This document shows, in pieces, positions 40,340-48,766 of a stretch of 64,000 nt of DNA. Position 1 is the stretch's first letter, and each line of letters begins with the position of its first letter. Location: positions 4,154,001 to 4,218,000 of the forward strand of contig NZ_CP188258.1 in the NCBI RefSeq assembly GCF_049994905.1. The letters run 5' to 3'. The notes under the pieces are model-generated. The model searched no databases, was not told the DNA's origin, and worked only from the letters and a program-made list of their open reading frames with translations. Source of the stretch: Diaminobutyricibacter sp049994905. Lineage in GTDB: Bacteria > Actinomycetota > Actinomycetes > Actinomycetales > Microbacteriaceae. The position numbers were made by a program, and so were the translations under genes.

Positions 40340-41272
40340 TCACGCTAGCTCTTTCTGGAGGTCATGGGCCGCACGCCCGGCCTCTGTCGGCGCCGCGACA
40401 CGCTCCGCGCGGATGCGGCCGGAGCGGCGGGCGGCACGCCGGCCGCCGGCGATGCGGCACACGACGTAGATGAGGAACGAGATCGTCGTCACGTACGGGC
40501 TGATCGGCAGCGAACCGCCGAGCGCCAGCATGATGCCTCCCACGACCGAGGTCAGCGCGAAGACCACGCTCAGCACGGGCACCGCGAGGGGCGAAGACGA
40601 GATCCGCATCGCAGCGGCGGCAGGCGTCACCAGCAGGGAGAGCACCAGCAGCGCGCCGACGATCTGGATCGACACCGCGACGGCGAGCCCGAGCAGCACC
40701 ATGAAGGCGAGCGAGATGAACCGCACCGGCACACCGCGCGACGCTGCCACATCCGCATCCAGGCTGTCGAAGGTGAGCGGCCGCCACATCACCAGCAACC
40801 CGACGAGCACGAGTGCGCTGATCGCGATCAGCCAGCCGAGCTGCGGGTCGTCCACCGACACGATCTGTCCGGTCAGGAGCCCGAACTTATTGGCGCTCCT
40901 GCCCGGATACAGTGCGAGGAACAGGATGCCGAGGCCCAGCCCGAAGGGCATCAGCACCGCGATGATCGAGTTGCGGTCCCGCGCCCTCGCCCCGAGGATC
41001 CCGATGAGCACGGCTGCGATGAGCGAGCCGGCGAGCGAGCCGATGACCACGTTCACCCCGAAAAGCAGGGCGGCGGATGCTCCGGCGAACGACAGCTCAC
41101 TGATTCCGTGTACCGCGAACGCCATGTCGCGTTGCATCACGAACACGCCGATGAGGCCGCCGACGACCCCGAGAACGGCGCCCGCGAGGATGGAGTTGTG
41201 CACCAGCGCGAGCAGCTCGCCGTAGTTGGCGAAGTCGAACAGCTGGGACCAGAGGTCAGGCGTGTTGGTCAT
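40340..41272 (-). CDS. znuB: Zinc ABC transporter permease
   Basis: 310 residues with eight or nine membrane helices, the ABC-3 metal permease type. MQRDMAFAVHGISELSFAGA (residues about 46-65) and VSIQIVGALLVLSLLVTPAA (about 205-224) are hallmark stretches. The C-terminus is basic and cytoplasmic. Its start overlaps the znuC stop by 4 bp. Confidence 0.93.
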   Translation of the reverse strand: MTNTPDLWSQLFDFANYGELLALVHNSILAGAVLGVVGGLIGVFVMQRDMAFAVHGISELSFAGASAALLFGVNVVIGSLAGSLIAAVLIGILGARARDRNSIIAVLMPFGLGLGILFLALYPGRSANKFGLLTGQIVSVDDPQLGWLIAISALVLVGLLVMWRPLTFDSLDADVAASRGVPVRFISLAFMVLLGLAVAVSIQIVGALLVLSLLVTPAAAAMRISSSPLAVPVLSVVFALTSVVGGIMLALGGSLPISPYVTTISFLIYVVCRIAGGRRAARRSGRIRAERVAAPTEAGRAAHDLQKELA

Positions 41273-42153
41273 GCGACGGGCTCCGGATGCTCGGACGGTT
41301 CGGGATGGCCTCCGCGGCCATGTTCGTGGTGGCCGTGCGTTTCCGCGTCGGGGATGCCGACCACGACGATGCGTCCCCGGCTTCTGATCACGTCCACCGG
41401 TGTTCCGTAGAGATCGGTCAGCACGTCACTGCGGAGCACCTCGTCGGGGGTGCCCTCGCGGAAGCGGCCTCCGGCCAGGTAGAGCACGCGGTCGACCATC
41501 CCGAGCACCGGGTTCACGTCGTGGGTGACGAACACGACCGCGCTGCCGTGTTCGCGCCGCCTGCGGTCGATCAGTTCGCTCACCCCGCGCTGGTGCTGCA
41601 GGTCGAGCGACAGCAGCGGCTCGTCGCACAGGAGCAGGGCCGGGTCGCCGGCGAGCGCCTGGCCGACGCGAAGCCTCTGCTGCTCGCCGCCGGACAGGTT
41701 GCCGACGGGCACGTCGGCGTACCGGCGTGCCCCGACCGCGTCGATCAGCCGTTCGGTCTGCGCGCGGTCGTCTTTCGTGGGGAAGGGGAGTCCCCAGCGA
41801 TGCCCGTTGACGCCGAGGGCGACGAGGTCGCGGGCGCGCATAGGGGTGCCTGCGGCGATCAGCTTCTGCTGCGGGATGTAGCCGATGCGCCGGTCTCCCG
41901 TGCGAACCTCGTGCCCGTCGAACTCGATCGTTCCGGCGTCGAGCCTCTGCTGCCCGAGGATCGTCTTGAGCAGGCTCGTCTTGCCGGAGCCGTTCGGCCC
42001 GAGCACCGCGACGAATTCACCGGCGTGGACGTCGAGCGAGAGCCCGCGCCACAGGGTGCGGTCGCCGAAGCCGAGGTCGGCGTCACGCAGGCGGAGCACC
42101 ACGGGCCGCTTCCCGGGTGCAGGCACGAGGTCGAGGGGTTCCGAATCCGTCAT
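41269..42153 (-). CDS. znuC: Zinc ABC transporter ATPase
   Basis: 294 residues. Walker A GPNGSGKTS (about 53-61), Q-loop IPQQK, signature LSGGEQQRL (about 149-157), Walker B LLLCDEPL and the switch histidine in FVTHDVN. The C-terminus is His-rich (THGHHEHGRGGH), a possible zinc buffer. Ten bases after znuA and overlapping znuB, so one transcript. Confidence 0.95.
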   Translation of the reverse strand: MTDSEPLDLVPAPGKRPVVLRLRDADLGFGDRTLWRGLSLDVHAGEFVAVLGPNGSGKTSLLKTILGQQRLDAGTIEFDGHEVRTGDRRIGYIPQQKLIAAGTPMRARDLVALGVNGHRWGLPFPTKDDRAQTERLIDAVGARRYADVPVGNLSGGEQQRLRVGQALAGDPALLLCDEPLLSLDLQHQRGVSELIDRRRREHGSAVVFVTHDVNPVLGMVDRVLYLAGGRFREGTPDEVLRSDVLTDLYGTPVDVIRSRGRIVVVGIPDAETHGHHEHGRGGHPEPSEHPEPVA

Positions 42154-42163
42154 GTTCTCCGCC

Positions 42164-43102
42164 TCACTCGCCCAGGGCCGCGCTGATGTGGTCGAGGTTG
42201 GAGCTCATCCAGCCGATGTAGTCCTCACCCTGCGGAAGGGTCTCCGTCACCGGCACGACGGCCACGTGGGCGTTCCTGGCCGCAGCGATGACCGTCTGGG
42301 TCTCCGGACCGCTGGTCTGCTCGTTGTAGGCGAGGAGTTTCACCGCGTGCTGGTGGAACAGGTCGACTGTGCTCTTGAGAACCGCGGGGGAGACATCCGT
42401 TCCCTGTTCGACCGCGTGACTGAACGCCGCAGGCGTCTTGTCGACGAGGCCGATCGCCTGGAGCATGTACAGCGGGACCGGCTCGGTGATGGCCACGCCC
42501 GTGCCCGCGTACTTCGCCTTGAGCGCCGCCTCACGGGCCTCGAGCGCGGTCACTTTCGCGATGAACGCGGTGGCGTTCGCGGTGAACGTCGCTGCTTTCG
42601 ACGGCTCGGCCTTGCCGAGTTCTGCCGCGAGCCGGTCGGCGAACGCCGTGATGGTCGGGAAGTCATACCAGACGTGTTCGTTCAGGTCGCCGTTGGCGTC
42701 GGGCTTCTTACCCGAGAGATCGACGACGTTGATGACCGTTGCCATCGACTTTTTCGCAGACGACATCATCGTGCCGACGAAGTCGTCGTAGCCGCCGCCG
42801 TTCTCGACGACGATGTCGGCTTTGGTGATGGCCAGCTGATCCTGTGCGCTCGCCTCGAAGTAGTGGGGGTCCTGCGCCGGGTTGCTGATCAGCGCCGTCA
42901 CCGCGACCGCGTTGCCGCCGATCGTCTCGGCGATGTCGCCGTAGACGTTGGTGCTCGTGACGACGGAGACCGTTCCGGATGCGACAGTCCCGGATGCGGG
43001 GGAGCCGGCTGCGCATCCCGCCAGCAGCAGCGTCGACAGCGCGAGCGCCGGCAGCGCAAGCGCGGAGACGAAGGATCGAGTCGTCATGGGAACCTGGGGC
43101 AC
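42164..43102 (-). CDS. znuA: Zinc ABC transporter substrate-binding lipoprotein
   Basis: 312 residues. Signal peptide with lipobox LLAGC (Cys about 30); then metal ligands His in AQDPHYFE and DLNEHVWYD and later His/Asp residues, as in cluster A-I binding proteins. No His-rich loop, so it may be the AztC/TroA-like variant. Start taken as GTG 43102 because TAGGTT ends 6 nt upstream; an internal ATG at 43087 also fits. First gene of the operon, under a Zur-box-like palindrome. Confidence 0.92.
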   Translation of the reverse strand: MPQVPMTTRSFVSALALPALALSTLLLAGCAAGSPASGTVASGTVSVVTSTNVYGDIAETIGGNAVAVTALISNPAQDPHYFEASAQDQLAITKADIVVENGGGYDDFVGTMMSSAKKSMATVINVVDLSGKKPDANGDLNEHVWYDFPTITAFADRLAAELGKAEPSKAATFTANATAFIAKVTALEAREAALKAKYAGTGVAITEPVPLYMLQAIGLVDKTPAAFSHAVEQGTDVSPAVLKSTVDLFHQHAVKLLAYNEQTSGPETQTVIAAARNAHVAVVPVTETLPQGEDYIGWMSSNLDHISAALGE

Positions 43103-43108
43103 CCTTAG

Positions 43109-43138
43109 AACCTAATCCTTGTTGATAATGATTGTCAA
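43109..43138 (-). promoter_or_regulatory. znuA promoter with overlapping Zur-box-like palindrome
   Basis: Minus strand -35 TTGACA (43133-43138), an 18-base spacer, -10 TAGGTT (43109-43114). The palindrome TTGATAATGATTGTCAA at 43122-43138 (7 of 8 arm positions match) covers the -35 and resembles the actinobacterial Zur site. A bound repressor would block polymerase. Confidence 0.8.
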
Positions 43139-43219
43139 AACCATTGTCGTTAGTCGATGCGAACGAACGCGTGTATCGCCCCCGCCCCCGGCACGCCTGA
43201 ACCGCCGCGAGCGCGCAGC

Positions 43220-44623
43220 TCAGTCGAGCAGGAGCGCAGGCTCCTCGATGATCGCGGCGACGTCGGCGAGGAAGCGGCTGGCCACATCGCCGTCGACGAT
43301 GCGGTGGTCGAACGAGGCACCGAGCGTCGTGACCATACGCGGACGTACCTCCCCGTCGACGACCCACGGCTTCTGCTTGATCGTTCCGAGCGCGACGATG
43401 CCGACCTCGCCCGGGTTGAGAATAGGCGTTCCCGTGTCCATGCCGAACACGCCGACGTTGGTGATCGTGATCGTTCCGCCTGCCATGTCGGCGGGCTGGG
43501 TGCGGCCGTCGCGTGCCGTGAGGGTCAGCTGTTCGAGCGCGCCGGCCAGTTCGAGGAGCGACATCGCCTGTGCTTCCTTGACGTTCGGCACGATCAGTCC
43601 GCGCGGTGTCGCGGCGGCGATCCCCAGGTTCACGTAGTGGTGGACGATGATCTCCTCATCGGTCCAGGTCGAGTTCACGGTCGGGTTGCGTCGCACCGCC
43701 CAGATCATCGCCTTGGCCATGATGAGAAGCGGCGACACCTTCACCCCGGCGAAGTCTGGCGAGTTCTTGAGTCGCTTGACGAATTCCATGGTGCGGGTCG
43801 CATCCACGTCGACGAACAGGCTGACGTGGGGAGCCGTGAACGCGCTCGACACCATGGCCTGCGCGATCGCCTTGCGTACCCCCTTCACCGGGATGCGCTC
43901 CTCACGCGAATCCGGCCACTCCGGTGTCTGGATGTTGCGGAACACGCTTGCCTGCGTCGCATCGCGCAGCACGTCGTCGCGGGTGATGTCGCCGATCGGC
44001 CCCGTCGCCGTCACCGTCGCCAGGTCGACGCCCAGGTCTTTGGCCAGCTTGCGGATGGGCGGCTTGGCGATCACGGGAACCGACGAGGCCGGTGCGGCGG
44101 CGGCATCCTCACGCGCGGGGATGTGCTGGGTCGCAGGGGCGGCATGGGCCGCGTGCGACGGCGGCTGCGCTGCGTCTGCTACAACCGGGATGGCCGCTGT
44201 TCCCGGATGCGTCACCCGGCGCCGCCTGCTCGTCACGTGGCCGGTGGTCCCGTAGCCGACGAGCGGCGCGGGCTTCTCGTCCACCTCGTGCGAGACGCTC
44301 GCAGCGGTGTCCGCCGTGGCCTCATCGACCTCAGGGGTGGATCCGTGAGCGGGGGCGCCAAGCGCGGCGGGAGCATCCACCGACGTCGACGACACGGTGA
44401 TGATCGCCGTTCCGACGTCGACCGTCTGGCCTTCGGAAACCAGCAGTTCGCCGACCGTACCGGCGAACGGCGACGGCAGTTCCACGAGCGACTTCGCCGT
44501 CTCGATCTCGACGAGCACCTGGTTGACCGACACGGTGTCGCCGGGCGCCACCTTCCATTCGACGATCTCCGCCTCCGTCAGGCCTTCGCCGACGTCGGGG
44601 AGGAGGAACTTCGATTCGCTCAT
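43220..44623 (-). CDS. bkdC: Dihydrolipoamide acyltransferase (E2) of a 2-oxoacid dehydrogenase
   Basis: 467 residues. Lipoyl domain about 1-78 with the lipoyl-Lys in VEIETAKSLVE; a 90-residue alanine-rich linker; a peripheral-subunit-binding domain near 187-222 (PPIRKLAKDLGVDLATV); then the catalytic core with SFDHRIVDGD near the C-terminus. Transfers acyl groups to CoA. Branched-chain assignment follows from the E1 pair; no E3 is nearby. The ATG has only AAAGAAG upstream. Confidence 0.92.
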   Translation of the reverse strand: MSESKFLLPDVGEGLTEAEIVEWKVAPGDTVSVNQVLVEIETAKSLVELPSPFAGTVGELLVSEGQTVDVGTAIITVSSTSVDAPAALGAPAHGSTPEVDEATADTAASVSHEVDEKPAPLVGYGTTGHVTSRRRRVTHPGTAAIPVVADAAQPPSHAAHAAPATQHIPAREDAAAAPASSVPVIAKPPIRKLAKDLGVDLATVTATGPIGDITRDDVLRDATQASVFRNIQTPEWPDSREERIPVKGVRKAIAQAMVSSAFTAPHVSLFVDVDATRTMEFVKRLKNSPDFAGVKVSPLLIMAKAMIWAVRRNPTVNSTWTDEEIIVHHYVNLGIAAATPRGLIVPNVKEAQAMSLLELAGALEQLTLTARDGRTQPADMAGGTITITNVGVFGMDTGTPILNPGEVGIVALGTIKQKPWVVDGEVRPRMVTTLGASFDHRIVDGDVASRFLADVAAIIEEPALLLD

Positions 44624-44669
44624 GCTGCAGCTTCTTTCGGTCGGTTCGCCCGGGATGCCCGTGTGCGGG

Positions 44670-45983
44670 TCAGAATGCGAGGCTTCGGTCGACAGCCTCG
44701 AGCACCCGGTCGGCGTCGGGGAGGTACATCGACTCGACCTTCGACGGCGGGTACGGCGTGTCCCAGCCGGAGACGCGGATCACGGGTGCTTCGAGCACGT
44801 AGAAGGCCTTTTCGGCGACGGTCGCGGCGATCTCGGAACCGACGCTCGCGTTGCCTGCGGCCTCCTGTACAACGACCAGGCGGCCGGTCTTGCGTACGGA
44901 TTCGAGCACCGGGCCGTAGTCGATCGGGGACAGCGTGCGCAGGTCGATGACCTCGAGGCTGATCCCCTCTTCGGCGGCCTGTTCGGCCGCGTGCAGCAGC
45001 GTCGACAGGATGGCGCCGTGCCCGACGACCGTCACATCGGTGCCGACGCGCGCGACCCGGCTGGCATGCAGCGGAGCGACCCTGTCCGTGAGGTCGACCT
45101 CGCCTTTGATGAAGTAGCGGCTCTTCGGCTCGAGGAAGATCACGGGGTCGTTCGACTCGATCGCCTCCTGGATCATCCAGTAGGCGTCGTGCGAGTTGCT
45201 CGGGCTCACGACGCGCAGGCCTGGCGTGTGCGAGAAGTAAGCTTCCGGGCTCTCCGAGTGGTGCTCGATCGAGCCGATGTGGCCGCCGTAGGGGATGCGG
45301 ATGACGATGGGCATCGTGACCGCGCCCTCATGACGGTTGCGCATCCGTGACAGCTGGGTCGTGATCTGGTCGAACGCCGGAAAGACGAAGCCGTCGAACT
45401 GGATCTCGCAGACGGGGCGGTAACCGCGCATGGCCAGGCCGATGGCGGTGCCGAGGATGCCCGACTCGGCAAGCGGGGTGTCGAGCACGCGCTGCGGCCC
45501 GAACTCGGCGTGGAGGCCTTCGGTGACCCGGTACACACCGCCGAGAGGGCCGATGTCTTCGCCCATGAGCAGGACTTTGGGGTCGTTCGCGAGGGCGTCG
45601 TGCAGGCCCTTGTTGATCGCCTTGCCGAGTGGGAGCGTTACGACCGGGCTGAAGGGTGCGGGAGCCGGAGCCGGGGACACAGCGGATGCTGCGGGCTCGG
45701 CGGATACGGGCTCAGCAGCCTCAGGCTCGCTATCGTTGGCCGCGTCGTCAGTAGCCGTCTCGTCGGCATCCGTCTCGTCAGTAGCCGTCTCGTCGGCATC
45801 CGTCTCGTCGGCGTCCGGGACCTCGACGACCTCGGCATCCTCGATGACCTCGGTCGCCTCCGCGTCCATCGCGGCGTCGTGGATGTCCTGCGCTTCCACG
45901 AATTCCGCTTCATGCACTTCGTGCGCCTCGCCGGTCTCGTCCGCGTCCACGATCACCGGGTAGCTCTGGTTCAGGTCGCTCAT
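44670..45983 (-). CDS. bkdB: 2-oxoacid dehydrogenase E1 beta with acidic N-terminal extension
   Basis: 437 residues. The usual E1 beta (about 325 residues) starts near residue 110 with LGKAINKGLHDALAND; GEDIGPLGGVYRVTEGL, PLAESGILGTAIGLAMRG and IPYGGHIGSIEHHSESPEA follow. The first 110 residues are acidic and repetitive (DADETDADETATDETDADE), encoded by 30-bp DNA repeats, and end in an Ala/Pro linker. Family members lack this; it may tether E1 to E2 or be disordered. Overlaps E1 alpha by 4 bp. Confidence 0.92.
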   Translation of the reverse strand: MSDLNQSYPVIVDADETGEAHEVHEAEFVEAQDIHDAAMDAEATEVIEDAEVVEVPDADETDADETATDETDADETATDDAANDSEPEAAEPVSAEPAASAVSPAPAPAPFSPVVTLPLGKAINKGLHDALANDPKVLLMGEDIGPLGGVYRVTEGLHAEFGPQRVLDTPLAESGILGTAIGLAMRGYRPVCEIQFDGFVFPAFDQITTQLSRMRNRHEGAVTMPIVIRIPYGGHIGSIEHHSESPEAYFSHTPGLRVVSPSNSHDAYWMIQEAIESNDPVIFLEPKSRYFIKGEVDLTDRVAPLHASRVARVGTDVTVVGHGAILSTLLHAAEQAAEEGISLEVIDLRTLSPIDYGPVLESVRKTGRLVVVQEAAGNASVGSEIAATVAEKAFYVLEAPVIRVSGWDTPYPPSKVESMYLPDADRVLEAVDRSLAF

Positions 45984-47116
45984 GCGCGCTCCTCATCGAA
46001 GGACGCCTCGTAGCGCCGTGCCCATTCCTTCTGCTCGGCGACCAGCGGATGCGGCTCGGAGTAGACGTGGTCGAAGATCACGTCCATCGGGGGAGGAGTG
46101 ACCTCCATCAGCCGTCGGCGCGCATCCGCCGCGATGTCGGCCGCTTCCTCGTCGACCGAGGCGAAGAAGGTGTCCCCGACGCCCAGATCGGACAGGTAGG
46201 TGCGGTAGCGGGCGATGGGGTCGCGGGCGATCCACGACTGCAGTTCTTCGTCCGTGCGGTATTTGGTCGGGTCGTCGGCGGTCGTGTGGGCGCCGACACG
46301 ATAGGTGAGCGCCTCGATGAGCGCGGGTCCGTAACCGGCGCGGGCGTCATCCATCCACTTCGCTGTGACTGCGAAACTGGCGAGCACATCGTTGCCGTCG
46401 ACGCGGGTACCGGGGATGCCGAAGCCGCTGCCGCGCAGGTAGAGCGGCGTGCGGGACTGGCGTTCGACCGGCACCGAGATCGCCCACTGGTTGTTCTGCA
46501 GGAAGAACACCTGCGGAGTGCGGTAGCTGGCCGCGAAGACCAGGGCCTCGCTGACGTCGCCCTGCGACGATGCGCCGTCGCCGAAGTAGACGATGACCGC
46601 CTCGTCGCTTTCGGGGTCGCCTGTTCCGGACTTGCCGTCGAACTGGATGCCCATCGCATACCCGGTGGAGTGGAGGCTCTGCGTGCCGAGCACCAGCGAG
46701 TACAGGTGGAAGTTGCCGTTCTCCTCCGGGTTCCAGCCACCGAGCGTGACGCCGCGCAGCATGCGCAGGATGTTCACCGGGTCGAGGCCGCGGATCATGC
46801 CGACGACGTGCTCACGGTAGGAGGGGAAGATGTGGTCCTGCTTGCGGGTGGCGTGCGCCGACCCCACCTGGGCCGCCTCCTGGCCGATGCTGGGCACCCA
46901 CAGGGCGAGCTGCCCCTGGCGCTGGAGGTTCGCCGACTCGTGGTCGAAACGCCGCACGACCGCCATGTCACGGTAGAACCGGCGGTAGTCGGCCTCCGTC
47001 AGACGTTCGAGGTACGGCACGTATTCCGCCGCGGAGTCGCTCGGCTGGAACCGCCCCTCGGGGGTCAGCAGTTGAACGGTCGGCGCTGGGCGCGGGGAAT
47101 CGATCGAGGCAGCCAC
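45980..47116 (-). CDS. bkdA: 2-oxoacid dehydrogenase E1 alpha
   Basis: 378 residues. The thiamine-pyrophosphate motif GDGASSQGDVSEALVFAASY and NNQWAISVPV, together with YRVGAHTTADDPTKYR, mark E1 alpha of branched-chain or pyruvate complexes. The N-terminal QLLTPEGRF segment is usual in the BkdA/PdhA group of actinobacteria. GTG 47116 has TAGGTT ending 6 nt upstream (47123-47128). First gene of E1alpha-E1beta-E2, 4 bases after the aminotransferase gene. Confidence 0.92.
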   Translation of the reverse strand: MAASIDSPRPAPTVQLLTPEGRFQPSDSAAEYVPYLERLTEADYRRFYRDMAVVRRFDHESANLQRQGQLALWVPSIGQEAAQVGSAHATRKQDHIFPSYREHVVGMIRGLDPVNILRMLRGVTLGGWNPEENGNFHLYSLVLGTQSLHSTGYAMGIQFDGKSGTGDPESDEAVIVYFGDGASSQGDVSEALVFAASYRTPQVFFLQNNQWAISVPVERQSRTPLYLRGSGFGIPGTRVDGNDVLASFAVTAKWMDDARAGYGPALIEALTYRVGAHTTADDPTKYRTDEELQSWIARDPIARYRTYLSDLGVGDTFFASVDEEAADIAADARRRLMEVTPPPMDVIFDHVYSEPHPLVAEQKEWARRYEASFDEERA

Positions 47117-47120
47117 CGTA

Positions 47121-48230
47121 CTAACCTAACCGCTTGGCCGGGTGCCCATTTGGTAGGTTCCGTACAATATCTCCGGCCACCTCAAGGAGTTTGTCCACAG
47201 ATTCGGCTTCGCCGACGCTGATCCGGATGCCCTCAGGGGCGAACGCGCGCACCGTCAGGCCGGCGTCGAAGAACGCATTGTTCGCCGCCTCCGTCTCGTC
47301 GCCCGTGGCGAGCCAGACGAAGTTGCCCTGCGCCTCTGGCACGATCCAGCCCTGGTCGATGAGTCGGGCACGCAGGTTGTCGCGCACCATCGCGATGCGC
47401 GCGACGCGCTCCATCAGCTCGTCCTCGCGGTCGATCGACGCGATGGCGGCGACCTGGGCGGCATCCGTCACCGACAGTGGGATGGCTGCCGAACGCGCTG
47501 CGTCGAGAACGTGCTCGGGGCCGACGGCGTAGCCGATCCGGAGGGCGGCCAGCCCGTACGCCTTCGAGAACGTGCGGAGCACCACCAGGTTCGGGTAGCG
47601 GGAGAGCAGGGGGATGCCGTCGACGCTCGCATCGTCGGTCACGAACTCGTAGTACGCCTCGTCGAGCAGCACCAGGAGGTCATCCGGAACCTTCTCCATG
47701 AACGCAGCGAAGTCGTCGGCCGTGACGATCGTTCCGGTGGGGTTGTTGGGGGTGCACACGATGACGACGCGGGTGCGGTCGGTGATGGATGCCGCCATCG
47801 CGTCGAGGTCATGGCTGCCGTCCGCACGGTTGGGCACGCGCACGCTGGTGGACCCGGCGACGGTGACCAGCCCCGGGTACGCCTCGAACGACCGCCACGA
47901 GTAGACGACCTCGTCGCCGGCGCCCGCGGCCGCTGAGATGAGCTGGGCGAGCAGCGAGACCGATCCGCTGCCGAGATGCACCCGGCCGACATCGACGCCG
48001 TGACGCTCGGCAAGACGGGACCTGAGGGCCAGGCCGCTCGCATTCGGGTAGCGGTTGAGGTCGGCGAGAACCGCCGTGACGGCATCCACCACACCGGGGA
48101 GCGGGCTGTACGGATTCTCGTTGCTCGACAGCTTGAAGCCGTCGGCGGGAGCCGGCCGGCCCTGCTTGTAGGCGGGCACGGCCACGATTTCCGGGCGCAG
48201 TCTCACGCCCGGACGCTCTGAGTTACTCAC
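47121..48230 (-). CDS. HisC-like aminotransferase (HisC2/aromatic type)
   Basis: 369 residues, PLP fold type I. GFKLSSNENPYSPLPG near 31-46, FSKAYGLAALRIGYAVG with the PLP-Lys, and VRAFAPEGIRISVGEAE near the C-terminus match histidinol-phosphate/aromatic aminotransferases. The gene is away from his genes and next to the branched-chain dehydrogenase, so it may supply branched or aromatic 2-oxoacids. GTG 48230 has TAAGTT ending 6 nt upstream. Confidence 0.85.
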   Translation of the reverse strand: MSNSERPGVRLRPEIVAVPAYKQGRPAPADGFKLSSNENPYSPLPGVVDAVTAVLADLNRYPNASGLALRSRLAERHGVDVGRVHLGSGSVSLLAQLISAAAGAGDEVVYSWRSFEAYPGLVTVAGSTSVRVPNRADGSHDLDAMAASITDRTRVVIVCTPNNPTGTIVTADDFAAFMEKVPDDLLVLLDEAYYEFVTDDASVDGIPLLSRYPNLVVLRTFSKAYGLAALRIGYAVGPEHVLDAARSAAIPLSVTDAAQVAAIASIDREDELMERVARIAMVRDNLRARLIDQGWIVPEAQGNFVWLATGDETEAANNAFFDAGLTVRAFAPEGIRISVGEAESVDKLLEVAGDIVRNLPNGHPAKRLG

Positions 48231-48312
48231 AGCTCCAACTTAGCGGCGTCCACATTCCACAGCGGGAATTACTTCCTCGACCTCGCGGCGCCCCCACTGA
48301 CATAGTGGAGCA

Positions 48313-48702
48313 ATGAGATTCCTGGTCCGACTCATCATCAACGCTCTCGCGCTGTGGTTCACGACGTTCATCGTCAGCGGTGTCACGGTGAAGCCGTACG
48401 CGCCGGGCGAGGTGCCGACGATCCTCACGTACCTCCTGATCGCGCTGATCTTCGGTGTCGTCAACGGCGTCCTGGGCACCTTCATCCGCATCATCGCGTT
48501 CCCGCTCTATGTGCTCACCCTGGGCCTGCTCGCGCTCGTGGTCAATGCCCTGCTGCTTCTGCTCGTGGCCTGGATCAGCAGCCTGCTGGGCTTCGGGCTC
48601 TACATCGACGGGTTCTGGGCGGGCTTCTGGGGTGCGATCGTCCTGGCGATCATCTCGTGGCTGATGGGTCTCATCGTGCGACCCGTCACGCGCGATCGCT
48701 GA
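48313..48702 (+). CDS. Four-helix membrane protein, phage-holin superfamily IV type
   Basis: 129 residues, four hydrophobic helices. INALALWFTTFIVSGVTV and GVVNGVLGTFIRIIAFPLYV are typical of the Mycobacterial 4-TMS holin family (YvlD-like), a chromosomal family with no phage context here. CATAGT lies 6 nt before the ATG. Divergent from the aminotransferase, followed by purB. Confidence 0.85.
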   Translation: MRFLVRLIINALALWFTTFIVSGVTVKPYAPGEVPTILTYLLIALIFGVVNGVLGTFIRIIAFPLYVLTLGLLALVVNALLLLLVAWISSLLGFGLYIDGFWAGFWGAIVLAIISWLMGLIVRPVTRDR

Positions 48703-48766
48703 CGCGGGAGGGCTCCCACAAACTGCGGGAGAATGGATGCTGTCGTCCCGTTTTGCAAGGAGCCCC

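Noticed and set aside
48313..48702. Prophage, from the holin-like protein
   Set aside because: This four-helix family is a common chromosomal protein; no other phage genes or integrase are nearby.
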